The position numbers and the translations under genes were made by a program. A stretch of 33,918 nt of DNA, taken from Chloroflexota bacterium. Lineage in GTDB: Bacteria > Chloroflexota > Dehalococcoidia > Lucifugimonadales > Lucifugimonadaceae. The notes below the pieces were generated by a model that searched no databases, had not been told where the DNA came from, and was given only the letters and a program-made list of their open reading frames with translations. Positions 1 to 6,716 of the stretch are shown here, in pieces. Where the stretch lies: positions 1-33,918 of the forward strand of contig PAXI01000005.1 of assembly GCA_002714425.1 (NCBI GenBank), given 5' to 3'. Within the stretch, counting starts at the first letter, position 1, and the number at the start of each line of letters is the position of its first letter.

Positions 1-4
1 TTAT

Positions 5-80
5 GGAGCGCTAGCTCAACTGGCAGAGCAATTGACTCTTAATCAATAGGTTCCGGGTTCGAGTCCCGGGCGCTTCACCA
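5..80 (+). tRNA. tRNA-Lys (anticodon CTT)
   Basis: Full 76-nt cloverleaf. The 7-bp acceptor stem pairs 5-11 with 70-76 and contains one G-T pair. The D stem is 14-17 with 26-29. The anticodon stem is 31-35 with 43-47, around a 7-nt loop whose anticodon CTT (38-40) reads AAG. The T-arm has the GGTTCGAGTCC pattern. The terminal CCA (78-80) is encoded. It is convergent with the sulfatase gene, whose stop codon lies only 15 nt beyond the CCA. Confidence 0.97.
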
Positions 81-95
81 AACTCAATCTGAACT

Positions 96-1775
96 TTAAA
101 GAAATTTTCCTTTACCATCAGCAATTTGACCAGCAGTAGGTCCTCTATGTTGATGGATGTGTGCATGGTCACCTTCTAGCCGTTTTGCTAAAACATTAGG
201 ATTTACAGGCCAGGGTAGAACATTACTAATTTTTGCCCATTCTTCCCATTCAATAGCCATTTCTTCAACCCTCTTTTTTTCTTTACTAGATAAATCGTTT
301 AATTCTGTTCTGTCTTCTGATAAATTATATAATTCCCAATCTTGATCATACTCTTTTACTAGTTTCCATTCTCCTTTCCTTATACCTTGATTCCCTTCAT
401 GTTCCCAGTACATAGGTTTTTCCCTAGACCATCTATTAACAAGTAAATCTAAGAAGCTTTCTCCCTCTATTTGTTTTATTTTATTACCATTGTATTCATC
501 TGGATATTTAGCATTTGCTGCATGAATTGCAGTAGCAGGAATATCCATAATATGTAACTGCTCTGATTCTATTCTTGACTCTTTGATAACTGAAGGCCAA
601 TGAACAATAAGTGGGGCGCTAATTCCTCCTTCATGAATCCATCTCTTGAAAAGTCTGAATGGACTATTGCTAACATTTGTCCAAGGAATTTCATAACTCT
701 GAAAGGTTGTTCCTGGTCCTGGCCTTAGGTTTGGTATATTACCAACTCTTACAGATTTCCCATTTATGGTATTTGTTTCCCACTGAGAGGTATTACTCCA
801 ATCTCCATCCTCTCTCATAAGTTCAGCACAACCTCCATTATCAGACATGAAGAAAATTAAAGTGTTATCCAATTGGTCGCTATTTTTCAAGCAATTTATC
901 ACTCTTCCTATACCTTGGTCCATACTATCAATCATAGCTGCATAAGCAGCCATTTTGGAATCTTCCCAGTCATGAAATTTATTATCTTCCCAATTTTTTA
1001 CATCAGAATCCCTAGGGGAAATATCCCACTTTGAGTCAACTATTCCTAAGCCTTTCATTTCTTCATGTCTAGTTGTTCTAAAATAGTCCCATCCCTTGAG
1101 ATATTTTCCTTCATATTTTGCTATGTCTTCTTGCTTGGCATGCAAAGGCCAATGAGGAGCAGTATAAGATAGATAAAGGAAAAAAGGGTTATCTTTATCA
1201 ATCGATTTATTAATCATGCTACAGGCCTTGTCAGACATTGCATCAGTAAAATAATAATCAGGATCATCTATATCAATAAACTTATCACCTTCCATAAGAC
1301 TTTCTGGTCTAAAAAAATTAGATGCAGCGTCCATGATACCGTAAAACTCATCGAATCCTCTTTGGGTAGGAAGCGGATGATTTTCTGTTCCTGCCAACCA
1401 CTTTTCTTTTTCTCTCGGATCCCAGCTACCACCTAGGTGCCATTTACCTGAAATATATGTATCATAATTTTCCTGTTTTAGAACTTCAGCAACAGTTACA
1501 CACTCATTATTTAAGAAACCTCTATATCCAGGAGCTCCTAAATCGCCTGATAGTTGTCCAATACCTGCTTGATGTCCTGTTAATCCTGTCATAAGTGAAG
1601 CTCTAGAAGGACTACATCTGGCTTGATTATAAAACTCAGAAAACTTAATGCCATTATTACCTAAACTATCAATGTTTGGGGTCTTTATTTCTGATCCATA
1701 ACAACCAAGATCTGAATACCCTAAATCATCAGCTAATATAATTATAATATTAGGTTTGTTTTTAGCATTATCCAT
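96..1775 (-). CDS. Sulfatase (arylsulfatase family, formylglycine-dependent)
   Basis: Predicted to hydrolyse a sulfate ester. The 559-residue protein has an alkaline-phosphatase-type fold signature: an N-terminal metal-binding segment LADDLGYSD with Asp16 and Asp17, and the sulfatase signature C54-S-P-S-R-A, in which Cys54 would be converted to formylglycine. 'SGKWHLGG' and 'FFMSDNGG' further along are typical family motifs. No signal peptide is visible, so a cytoplasmic location is likely unless an internal start is missed. It lies 2 nt downstream of the 3-hydroxyisobutyrate dehydrogenase-like gene, so the two probably share a transcript. The ATG at 1775 has only a weak A-rich ribosome-binding site, consistent with translational coupling. 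The substrate is unknown; choline-type or sugar sulfates are both possible. No sulfatase-maturation enzyme is present in the window. Confidence 0.93.
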   Translation of the reverse strand: MDNAKNKPNIIIILADDLGYSDLGCYGSEIKTPNIDSLGNNGIKFSEFYNQARCSPSRASLMTGLTGHQAGIGQLSGDLGAPGYRGFLNNECVTVAEVLKQENYDTYISGKWHLGGSWDPREKEKWLAGTENHPLPTQRGFDEFYGIMDAASNFFRPESLMEGDKFIDIDDPDYYFTDAMSDKACSMINKSIDKDNPFFLYLSYTAPHWPLHAKQEDIAKYEGKYLKGWDYFRTTRHEEMKGLGIVDSKWDISPRDSDVKNWEDNKFHDWEDSKMAAYAAMIDSMDQGIGRVINCLKNSDQLDNTLIFFMSDNGGCAELMREDGDWSNTSQWETNTINGKSVRVGNIPNLRPGPGTTFQSYEIPWTNVSNSPFRLFKRWIHEGGISAPLIVHWPSVIKESRIESEQLHIMDIPATAIHAANAKYPDEYNGNKIKQIEGESFLDLLVNRWSREKPMYWEHEGNQGIRKGEWKLVKEYDQDWELYNLSEDRTELNDLSSKEKKRVEEMAIEWEEWAKISNVLPWPVNPNVLAKRLEGDHAHIHQHRGPTAGQIADGKGKFL

Positions 1776-1777
1776 AA

Positions 1778-2644
1778 TTATTTTCTAAATCTCTTAATGA
1801 GGCTTGATGTGTCCCATCTTCCACCGCCCATTTCTTGGACTTCGCTGTAATATTTGTCAATAATTTTTGTTATAGGAAGTTCTGATTTATTTTTTTCAGA
1901 TTCTTCGATTGCAATTTTCAAATCCTTTCTCATCCAATCTACTGCAAAACCGTAATTGAATTCATCTTCAATCATAGTTTTATGCCTATTTTCCATTTGC
2001 CAAGATCCTGCGGCCCCCTGAGAAATAACTTCAACTACATCTTTCATATCTAAACCAGCATTCATACCAAAATTTATAGCCTCAGAAAGTCCTTGTACCA
2101 AACCGGCTATACAAATTTGATTAGTCATTTTGGCTAATTGTCCGGAACCCGCATTGCCAAGTAGTTTCATTTTTTTACTGTAGCAATCAATCACGTTTTT
2201 AGCTTTATCATATGCTTCTACATCTCCTCCAATCATTACTGTTAAGGAACCGCTTTCAGCGCCAGCTTGACCACCGGATACTGGGGCATCTAGTGATGCA
2301 AAACCATTTTCTTTAGCATATGTATATATTTCTCTTGCTATAGTTGCTGAAGCAGTAGTATTATCTACATATATAGCTCCTTTTTTTATATTTTGAAAAA
2401 CTCCTTCTTCTCCAAAAGTAACTTCTCTTAGGTCATTATCATTTCCAACACAAGTAAATATAAAATCTGCTCCTATTGCAGCTTCAGCTGGAGTTTCCGT
2501 CTTCTTTCCTTTATATTCTTTTATCCATTTTTCTGCTTTTGAAGAAGTTCTGTTAAAAACACTGACCTCATGACCTGAATTTGATATAAATCCAGCCATA
2601 GGGTAGCCCATTACTCCTAGTCCTATAAATGCAACCTTGCTCAT
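1778..2644 (-). CDS. 3-hydroxyisobutyrate dehydrogenase family (NAD(P)-dependent beta-hydroxyacid dehydrogenase)
   Basis: Probably oxidises a beta-hydroxyacid or reduces a semialdehyde such as tartronate semialdehyde. Residues 1-15 contain the Rossmann motif IGLGVMG. The substrate-binding signature DAPVSGGQAGAESG and the catalytic-lysine segment GSGQLAKMTNQ are both present. At 288 residues it has the usual family length (285-300). I chose the ATG at 2644. An in-frame GTG at 2662 exists, but the AAGGA ribosome-binding site (8 nt before 2644) lies inside that extension. It is first in a two-gene minus-strand unit with the sulfatase. The family assignment is firm, but the particular substrate is not determined. 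The dehydratases elsewhere in the window make a sugar-acid-derived semialdehyde plausible. Confidence 0.9.
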   Translation of the reverse strand: MSKVAFIGLGVMGYPMAGFISNSGHEVSVFNRTSSKAEKWIKEYKGKKTETPAEAAIGADFIFTCVGNDNDLREVTFGEEGVFQNIKKGAIYVDNTTASATIAREIYTYAKENGFASLDAPVSGGQAGAESGSLTVMIGGDVEAYDKAKNVIDCYSKKMKLLGNAGSGQLAKMTNQICIAGLVQGLSEAINFGMNAGLDMKDVVEVISQGAAGSWQMENRHKTMIEDEFNYGFAVDWMRKDLKIAIEESEKNKSELPITKIIDKYYSEVQEMGGGRWDTSSLIKRFRK

Positions 2645-2884
2645 AATATAATTCCTTTTCACTAAAAATATTATTATATAAATTTTTCAATAACTTAACA
2701 GAAATATTCAAACATCTTTTGTTGATATTTCACTAAACAATTATATAGGCAGGTTCCAAAAATAATTTACTTGAATAATGATTAAATATAATATTTGTAA
2801 ATTTTTAAGAATAAAGAGTGAAGAATTACTAATTATTTCAAACCTGATAAGTTTTTATATGATGATTGGGATATAAATATATAT

Positions 2885-2897
2885 GATACCCTGTATC
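2885..2897. promoter_or_regulatory. Operator-like inverted repeat 1 (GATAC-N3-GTATC)
   Basis: The sequence GATAC CCT GTATC is a perfect 5-bp inverted repeat with a 3-nt spacer, 23 bp upstream of the -35 hexamer of the DUF5679-like gene. The same arms and spacer length recur at 2966-2978. Recurrence of the exact half-site is what supports a protein-binding site; the regulator is unknown. Confidence 0.5.
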
Positions 2898-2919
2898 TCA
2901 TATATTTATATTCTTTTAC

Positions 2920-2950
2920 TTGACAAATTAGTATATTGTATTATTATACT
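2920..2950 (+). promoter_or_regulatory. Sigma70-type promoter of the DUF5679-like gene
   Basis: A consensus -35 TTGACA sits at 2920-2925 and a -10 TATACT at 2945-2950. The 19-nt spacing is longer than the optimal 17. The -10 is embedded in a perfect 14-bp palindrome (2944-2957, TTATACTAGTATAA). Transcription would start near 2957, giving a leader of about 50 nt. This is the best-defined promoter in the window. Confidence 0.6.
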
Positions 2951-2964
2951 AGTATAAATTAATT

Positions 2965-2979
2965 TGATACAAGGTATCA
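2965..2979. promoter_or_regulatory. Operator-like inverted repeat 2 (TGATAC-AAG-GTATCA)
   Basis: Perfect 6-bp arms with a 3-nt spacer, sharing the GATAC-N3-GTATC core with the site at 2885-2897. The two centres are 81 bp apart and flank the promoter. This copy would lie just downstream of the transcription start, a usual place for a repressor site. In RNA it could also form a small hairpin. Confidence 0.5.
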
Positions 2980-2983
2980 TAAG

Positions 2984-2998
2984 CCTTATATCATAAGG
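2984..2998 (+). promoter_or_regulatory. Inverted repeat overlapping the ribosome-binding site
   Basis: CCTTAT-ATC-ATAAGG is a perfect 6-bp inverted repeat. Its 3' arm merges with the purine-rich Shine-Dalgarno AAGGGAG (2996-3002) that precedes the ATG at 3009. In the mRNA the hairpin would partly hide the ribosome-binding site. The 9-nt word TATCATAAG occurs twice here (2975-2983 and 2989-2997). Confidence 0.45.
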
Positions 2999-3008
2999 GA
3001 GAAATATT

Positions 3009-3194
3009 ATGAAATTAACTGCATACAGTGTGAAATTAAAAAAAGTAGTAGAAATTGCTAACCCTGAAATAGTTACAATGAAAAACGGTAGAAAAGCCGT
3101 AAAAGGAGTTGCAGCTGAAGATCCTACATCTAAAGTGTTCAGAATCTTAGGAGCAAATGACTTAGCTGAAGCTGAAAAGCTTATAAACGGCTAA
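3009..3194 (+). CDS. Small DUF5679-like protein lacking all zinc-ligand cysteines
   Basis: A 61-residue, lysine-rich basic protein. Its core resembles the DUF5679 zinc-ribbon family as I remember it: YxVKxKK near residues 6-12, a central VTMKNGRKAVKG (22-33), and a C-terminal KVFRILG (42-48). In that family the YCVKCK and GTCPVCGTK positions carry four cysteines. Here the corresponding stretches read YSVKLK and GVAAEDPTSK, and the protein contains no cysteine at all. The residues after 48 (ANDLAEAEKLING) look helical. The gene is monocistronic, with a consensus-like promoter, a strong ribosome-binding site (AAGGGAG) and its own terminator, which suggests abundant, regulated expression. Molecular role unknown; a nucleic-acid or ribosome-associated role is a guess from charge and size. 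Confidence 0.82.
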   Translation: MKLTAYSVKLKKVVEIANPEIVTMKNGRKAVKGVAAEDPTSKVFRILGANDLAEAEKLING

Positions 3195-3266
3195 AAAATA
3201 AATTTTTTTCTCATTAGATTTTCATAGTTTTTTCCCGAATCAATGAAATAATTGAATGAGATATAA

Positions 3267-3310
3267 AGGTTGAGTGTAACGAATACTCCTACACTCAACC
3301 TTTTTTTTTT
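3267..3310 (+). terminator. Intrinsic terminator after the DUF5679-like gene
   Basis: A 12-bp perfectly paired stem (3267-3278 with 3290-3301) around an 11-nt loop, followed by ten T residues (3301-3310). This is the strongest factor-independent terminator I can see in the window. It lies 72 nt after the stop codon of the small gene. On the other strand the T-tract is weak, so it would only partly stop transcripts from the minus-strand NTF2-like gene. Confidence 0.92.
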
Positions 3311-3367
3311 GTTTTTATAAAATCAAATTAAAAAAAAGTATTTTAAAATTTTTTCTAATATTTATAT

Positions 3368-3784
3368 CTAAAGTAATTGATCTGAAACTTGCGAAGAAGC
3401 ATTGAGAAATGAAGATCTAAATTGAATCCCCCATTTACCTTCGATTTTTGTTATTATCCAAAGGGTTTCAAATCTGTGATATTCCTTGTCGTTTTTATCT
3501 CTTCTTGATTGTGTAAGCAATAAATGAACTTTATTTTTGTTTGATTGTATAGGCTTTATATCTAGTGTTACAGTGTGGTCCCAACCTTCATTCATTAGTT
3601 TTTCTGTTTGAATATCAAATCCTTTTATAAATTCTTCTTCAGTAAAAACAGAAAATTTATTATCCCATAGTCTTATATGAGGAAAATGAAGATATTTTAC
3701 ACATATAATTTTATCCCTTCTATTAAACCCTTCATCGTTCCATTTGCGTGCTACATTTATCGCTTCTATTTCAAAGTTATTCAT
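3368..3784 (-). CDS. SnoaL/NTF2-like fold protein
   Basis: A 138-residue protein with the layout of small NTF2-like (SnoaL/DUF4440-type) proteins: an N-terminal helix with a W near residue 15, a mid-region rich in alternating strands, and a C-terminal strand pattern 'RFETLWIITKIEGKWGIQFRS', quoted here in part as ETLWIITKIEGKW. Such proteins are either small enzymes or ligand-binding domains. No catalytic residues can be assigned. It follows the iron alcohol dehydrogenase gene on the minus strand with a 9-nt gap, so the two are likely co-transcribed and may act on related substrates. Function is otherwise unknown. Confidence 0.7.
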   Translation of the reverse strand: MNNFEIEAINVARKWNDEGFNRRDKIICVKYLHFPHIRLWDNKFSVFTEEEFIKGFDIQTEKLMNEGWDHTVTLDIKPIQSNKNKVHLLLTQSRRDKNDKEYHRFETLWIITKIEGKWGIQFRSSFLNASSQVSDQLL

Positions 3785-3793
3785 AATAATATA

Positions 3794-5077
3794 TTAAATC
3801 CAAGAATTATCTAAACTTTTAAACAAAAGATTTTTTATATCCTTAGGTGTAATTTCTATTGGACTTAACTTAGTTACTCTGTGTTGTGGAATAGTACCTT
3901 CAACTAATTTATCAATATCTTTTTCTGCATATCCTAAATCGCTTAGTTTTGTTGGCATGCCAATGTCAGACATAATTGTTTTTATTGCTTTAGGGAGAAT
4001 TGTATCTACGTTTTCTTCGTTTACATTTTCGTATCCTAATGCCTCAGTAATCTCAATATGTCTCTTGAAATTACTTTTTGCTGTGAAGTTAAAAATGGCT
4101 GGCGCACAAATTGCAACTGAAAGCCCGTGTGGAATTAAGGGTGAATTTTCTGGATAGTCATCTAAAACGAAATTTTTTACATTTCCTGAAATCGCATAAG
4201 ATAATCCATGACATAAATGGACCCCTGCATTTCCAAAACCTACACCCGCAAATGTTGCTGCGAGAAGCATTTGTGATCTTGCAGTAAAATTATCAGGGTT
4301 GTTAACAGCTTCAACTATATTTTGTGCCACCATTTTTATCGCAGTTAATGACCACACGTCACTTATTGGATTAGAACCTTGGTATGAAGGTCTTTCTCCT
4401 GGATTGTTTCCTTTTATTCTTTTATTGAATGGTAGGGCGGTATACGATTCTAATCCGTGACATAAAACATCTAGCCCGCTACACGCAATAACGTTTGAAG
4501 GAAGAATTTTTACATTCTCTGGATCCACTAAACCCATTGATGGTCTTAGGTAACGATGCATTATTCCGGTTTTAGCCTTCATTTCTTCTAAATCGAATAT
4601 TGCACCTCCAGTTGTTTCACTTCCCGTACCAGTAGTTGTAGGTATTGCTATAAGAGGTTTTAGAGGTCCCGGAACTGGAGTTCCTTTACCAATTGGTGCA
4701 TTTACGTATGCCATGAAATCATTAGGATAAGTTGAATATAAATTTGCCGCTTTAGCTGTATCCATACTTGACCCTCCTCCAACTCCTACAAATCCATCAA
4801 TATCCTTTTCTATTGCAAAATTTATAGCATTTTTAAAAGATGTATCAGTTGGTTCCACACTACATTGATCAAATAGAAAAAATTTTATGTTATTTTTGTC
4901 TAATGATTTGATAACAGTTTGAACACTTTGATGTTCTGTAAGGTTATTATCTGTTACGATCATGACATTTTTACAACCAAGTCTATCTAACTCCCAACCT
5001 ACCTCCTCGCTTACACCAGAGCCAAATTTAATACTTGAAGTATCTATACTAAATGCAGTATCTTTGATATTTTCCAT
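3794..5077 (-). CDS. Iron-containing alcohol dehydrogenase, hydroxyacid-oxoacid transhydrogenase (ADHFE1) type
   Basis: Members of the ADHFE1 subgroup oxidise 4-hydroxybutyrate-like acids while reducing 2-oxoglutarate to 2-hydroxyglutarate with a bound nicotinamide. The 427-residue protein carries the GGGS nucleotide loop (100-103) followed by MDTAKA, the segment IPTTTGTGSETTGGAIFD, and metal ligands Asp203, His207 (GLDVLCHG), His290 (CHGLSY) and His317 (PHGLS). The segments 'YVNAPIGKG', 'YQGSNPISD' and 'GVGFGNAGVHLCHG' match the animal-type transhydrogenase more closely than ordinary Fe-alcohol dehydrogenases, from memory of that family. The C-terminus 'IPQHRVTKLSP' also fits. It is upstream of the NTF2-like gene and divergent from the PhyH gene. 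Class assignment is strong; true physiological substrates are inferred. Confidence 0.92.
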   Translation of the reverse strand: MENIKDTAFSIDTSSIKFGSGVSEEVGWELDRLGCKNVMIVTDNNLTEHQSVQTVIKSLDKNNIKFFLFDQCSVEPTDTSFKNAINFAIEKDIDGFVGVGGGSSMDTAKAANLYSTYPNDFMAYVNAPIGKGTPVPGPLKPLIAIPTTTGTGSETTGGAIFDLEEMKAKTGIMHRYLRPSMGLVDPENVKILPSNVIACSGLDVLCHGLESYTALPFNKRIKGNNPGERPSYQGSNPISDVWSLTAIKMVAQNIVEAVNNPDNFTARSQMLLAATFAGVGFGNAGVHLCHGLSYAISGNVKNFVLDDYPENSPLIPHGLSVAICAPAIFNFTAKSNFKRHIEITEALGYENVNEENVDTILPKAIKTIMSDIGMPTKLSDLGYAEKDIDKLVEGTIPQHRVTKLSPIEITPKDIKNLLFKSLDNSWI

Positions 5078-5215
5078 ATTTAAAACCTATTTTGTAACTT
5101 TTAGTACTTTCTAATTTTCTTAGTATATTATATTTTTACTTTACCTATAAATCTATTTGTAAATACTTACTTATTGCTGTAATATATCTCTTAATATACA
5201 GTTTGGAGTATCATA

Positions 5216-6190
5216 GTGACACATTTATCAGCGAATCAAATACAAAAATTTAATCAAGAAGGTTTTCTTGTGGTTAATAATATTTTTGATTCTGAAAATG
5301 TAATAGATCCAATAATTGATGAGTATGCTACTGTTCTAGATGATTTAGCTAATTACCTTTATTCGAAAGGTAAAATATCATCAAATTATTCTGAATTAGA
5401 ATTTGGGGATAGGGTGACAAAAATTTATTTAGAGTCACAAGCAACTTACAATCAATTTTTTGATTTTTCACTTCCACAAAATGGCATTGAATCTGATACA
5501 CCTTTTTGGGCTGGTCCTGCAGTTTTTAATGCCTTAACATCAAAAGGTATTTTGGATGTAGCTGAGTCCATTGTAGGTAGTGAAGTTTATTCTAATCCTG
5601 TGCAGCATGTTCGAGTTAAGACTCCAGAATCTATAAGTCCGCGTGATGAAAATGGAAATCTAATTGGTGATATAAAAACTACTCCATGGCATCAAGATAG
5701 CGGAGTAATAAATAAAGAGGCTGATAATACAAATCTTCTTACTATATGGTTCCCATTAATGGATGCAAGTGTCGAAAATGGTTGCTTGCAAGTTGTTCCT
5801 GGCTCTCACAGAGGAGATATTTTAACTCATTGCCCACAAGAATCAGGCACTCAAATTCCAGAAAAATTATTTAATTCAAATGAAGCTATCCCTATTCCAA
5901 TTAAAAAAGGTGATGCCTTACTTCTTACCAAAACAACAGTGCATTCATCATTACCCAATATTAGCGATAGAATTCGTTGGAGCTTTGATTTAAGATATCA
6001 ACCCACTGGCCAGGCCACAGGTAGAAGTGCTTTCCCAGGCTTTATAGCAAGAAGTAAATCAAATCCTAGCTCAGAACTTCGCAACTCTAAAATTTGGTAT
6101 GAAATGTGGAAAAATACAAGAGATTCATTAGCTGTAGGTAAACAACCTAAATTTAACAGATGGGATGGAAAACACCCAGTTTGCGCCTAA
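5216..6190 (+). CDS. Phytanoyl-CoA dioxygenase (PhyH) family Fe(II)/2-oxoglutarate oxygenase
   Basis: Probably hydroxylates a small organic substrate using O2 and 2-oxoglutarate. The facial triad is visible: His159 and Asp161 in PWHQDSG, and His243 in TTVHSSLPN. A downstream Arg (RIRWSFDLRYQPT) fits 2-oxoglutarate binding. The segment 'NGCLQVVPGSHRGDIL' is a PhyH hallmark. Length is 324 residues. Translation starts at GTG 5216, 8 nt after TTGGAG (5202-5207). It is transcribed divergently from the transhydrogenase gene, 138 nt away. PhyH proteins form large paralogous groups in SAR202-like bacteria, and the substrate cannot be inferred here. Confidence 0.93.
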   Translation: MTHLSANQIQKFNQEGFLVVNNIFDSENVIDPIIDEYATVLDDLANYLYSKGKISSNYSELEFGDRVTKIYLESQATYNQFFDFSLPQNGIESDTPFWAGPAVFNALTSKGILDVAESIVGSEVYSNPVQHVRVKTPESISPRDENGNLIGDIKTTPWHQDSGVINKEADNTNLLTIWFPLMDASVENGCLQVVPGSHRGDILTHCPQESGTQIPEKLFNSNEAIPIPIKKGDALLLTKTTVHSSLPNISDRIRWSFDLRYQPTGQATGRSAFPGFIARSKSNPSSELRNSKIWYEMWKNTRDSLAVGKQPKFNRWDGKHPVCA

Positions 6191-6251
6191 TTTATATCTT
6201 TTTCAAAATGATATAATTGTATTTAAAAAATAATTTATTTTGGAGTTATAT

Positions 6252-6716
6252 ATGAATATTAAAGAAGGTGAAAAAGTTCCTGATTTTAGTTTGGTTGATC
6301 AAAATGAAAAAATAGTAACTCTAGAATCATTAAAAGGGAAACCTGCGGTTCTTTACTTTTACCCAAAAGATGAAACTCCAGGTTGTACCGTTGAGGCTTG
6401 TGAGTTCAGAGATATATATGATGAATTTTCCAAAATGAATTGTGAAATATATGGAATTAGTCCAGATGGACCAAATTCACACAACAAATTTATATCTAAC
6501 CATTCATTACCTTTCAAATTACTCTGCGACCCTGATAAAAAGATGATAAAAGATTTTGGTGTATGGGGAGAAAAAAATATGTATGGGAAAATTTCGTATG
6601 GAATTATTCGATCTACTTTTCTTATAGATGAAAACGGGACATTGATAAAAAAATGGACAAATGTACGAGCCAAAGGTCACGCAGAAAAAGTACAATCCGA
6701 GCTTGAAAAAATATAA
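6252..6716 (+). CDS. bcp: Thioredoxin-dependent peroxiredoxin, BCP/PrxQ type
   Basis: Reduces hydrogen peroxide and organic hydroperoxides. The 154-residue protein has the AhpC/TSA thioredoxin-like fold. The motif FYPKDETPGCTVEAC carries peroxidatic Cys45 and resolving Cys50, the CxxxxC spacing typical of atypical 2-Cys PrxQ proteins. I chose ATG 6252. The TTG at 6240 in the same frame is part of the ribosome-binding site TTGGAG (6240-6245), which sits 6 nt before the ATG. A -10-like TATAAT at 6212-6217 could provide its own promoter. Its stop codon is immediately followed by the ATG of the HMA-MauE gene, so both are translated from one message. Confidence 0.95.
   Translation: MNIKEGEKVPDFSLVDQNEKIVTLESLKGKPAVLYFYPKDETPGCTVEACEFRDIYDEFSKMNCEIYGISPDGPNSHNKFISNHSLPFKLLCDPDKKMIKDFGVWGEKNMYGKISYGIIRSTFLIDENGTLIKKWTNVRAKGHAEKVQSELEKI

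Larger units (their letters stand above)
2645..3008. promoter_or_regulatory. 364-nt divergent intergenic region
   Basis: This gap separates the start of the minus-strand dehydrogenase from the start of the DUF5679-like gene. The left part (about 2645-2880) is very AT-rich and I see no gene in it. A possible minus-strand -10 (complement of ATTATA, 2673-2678) could serve the dehydrogenase operon, without a convincing -35. The right part (2881-3008) holds the plus-strand promoter and inverted repeats annotated separately. Confidence 0.6.

Noticed and set aside
2700-2880. CRISPR or transposon remnant in the long AT-rich gap
   Set aside because: No spaced repeats, no inverted terminal repeats and no transposase-like coding; it is only AT-rich intergenic sequence.
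6359-6673. Minus-strand open frame across the peroxiredoxin gene
   Set aside because: Antisense shadow of a well-supported gene; no ribosome-binding site or family pattern.
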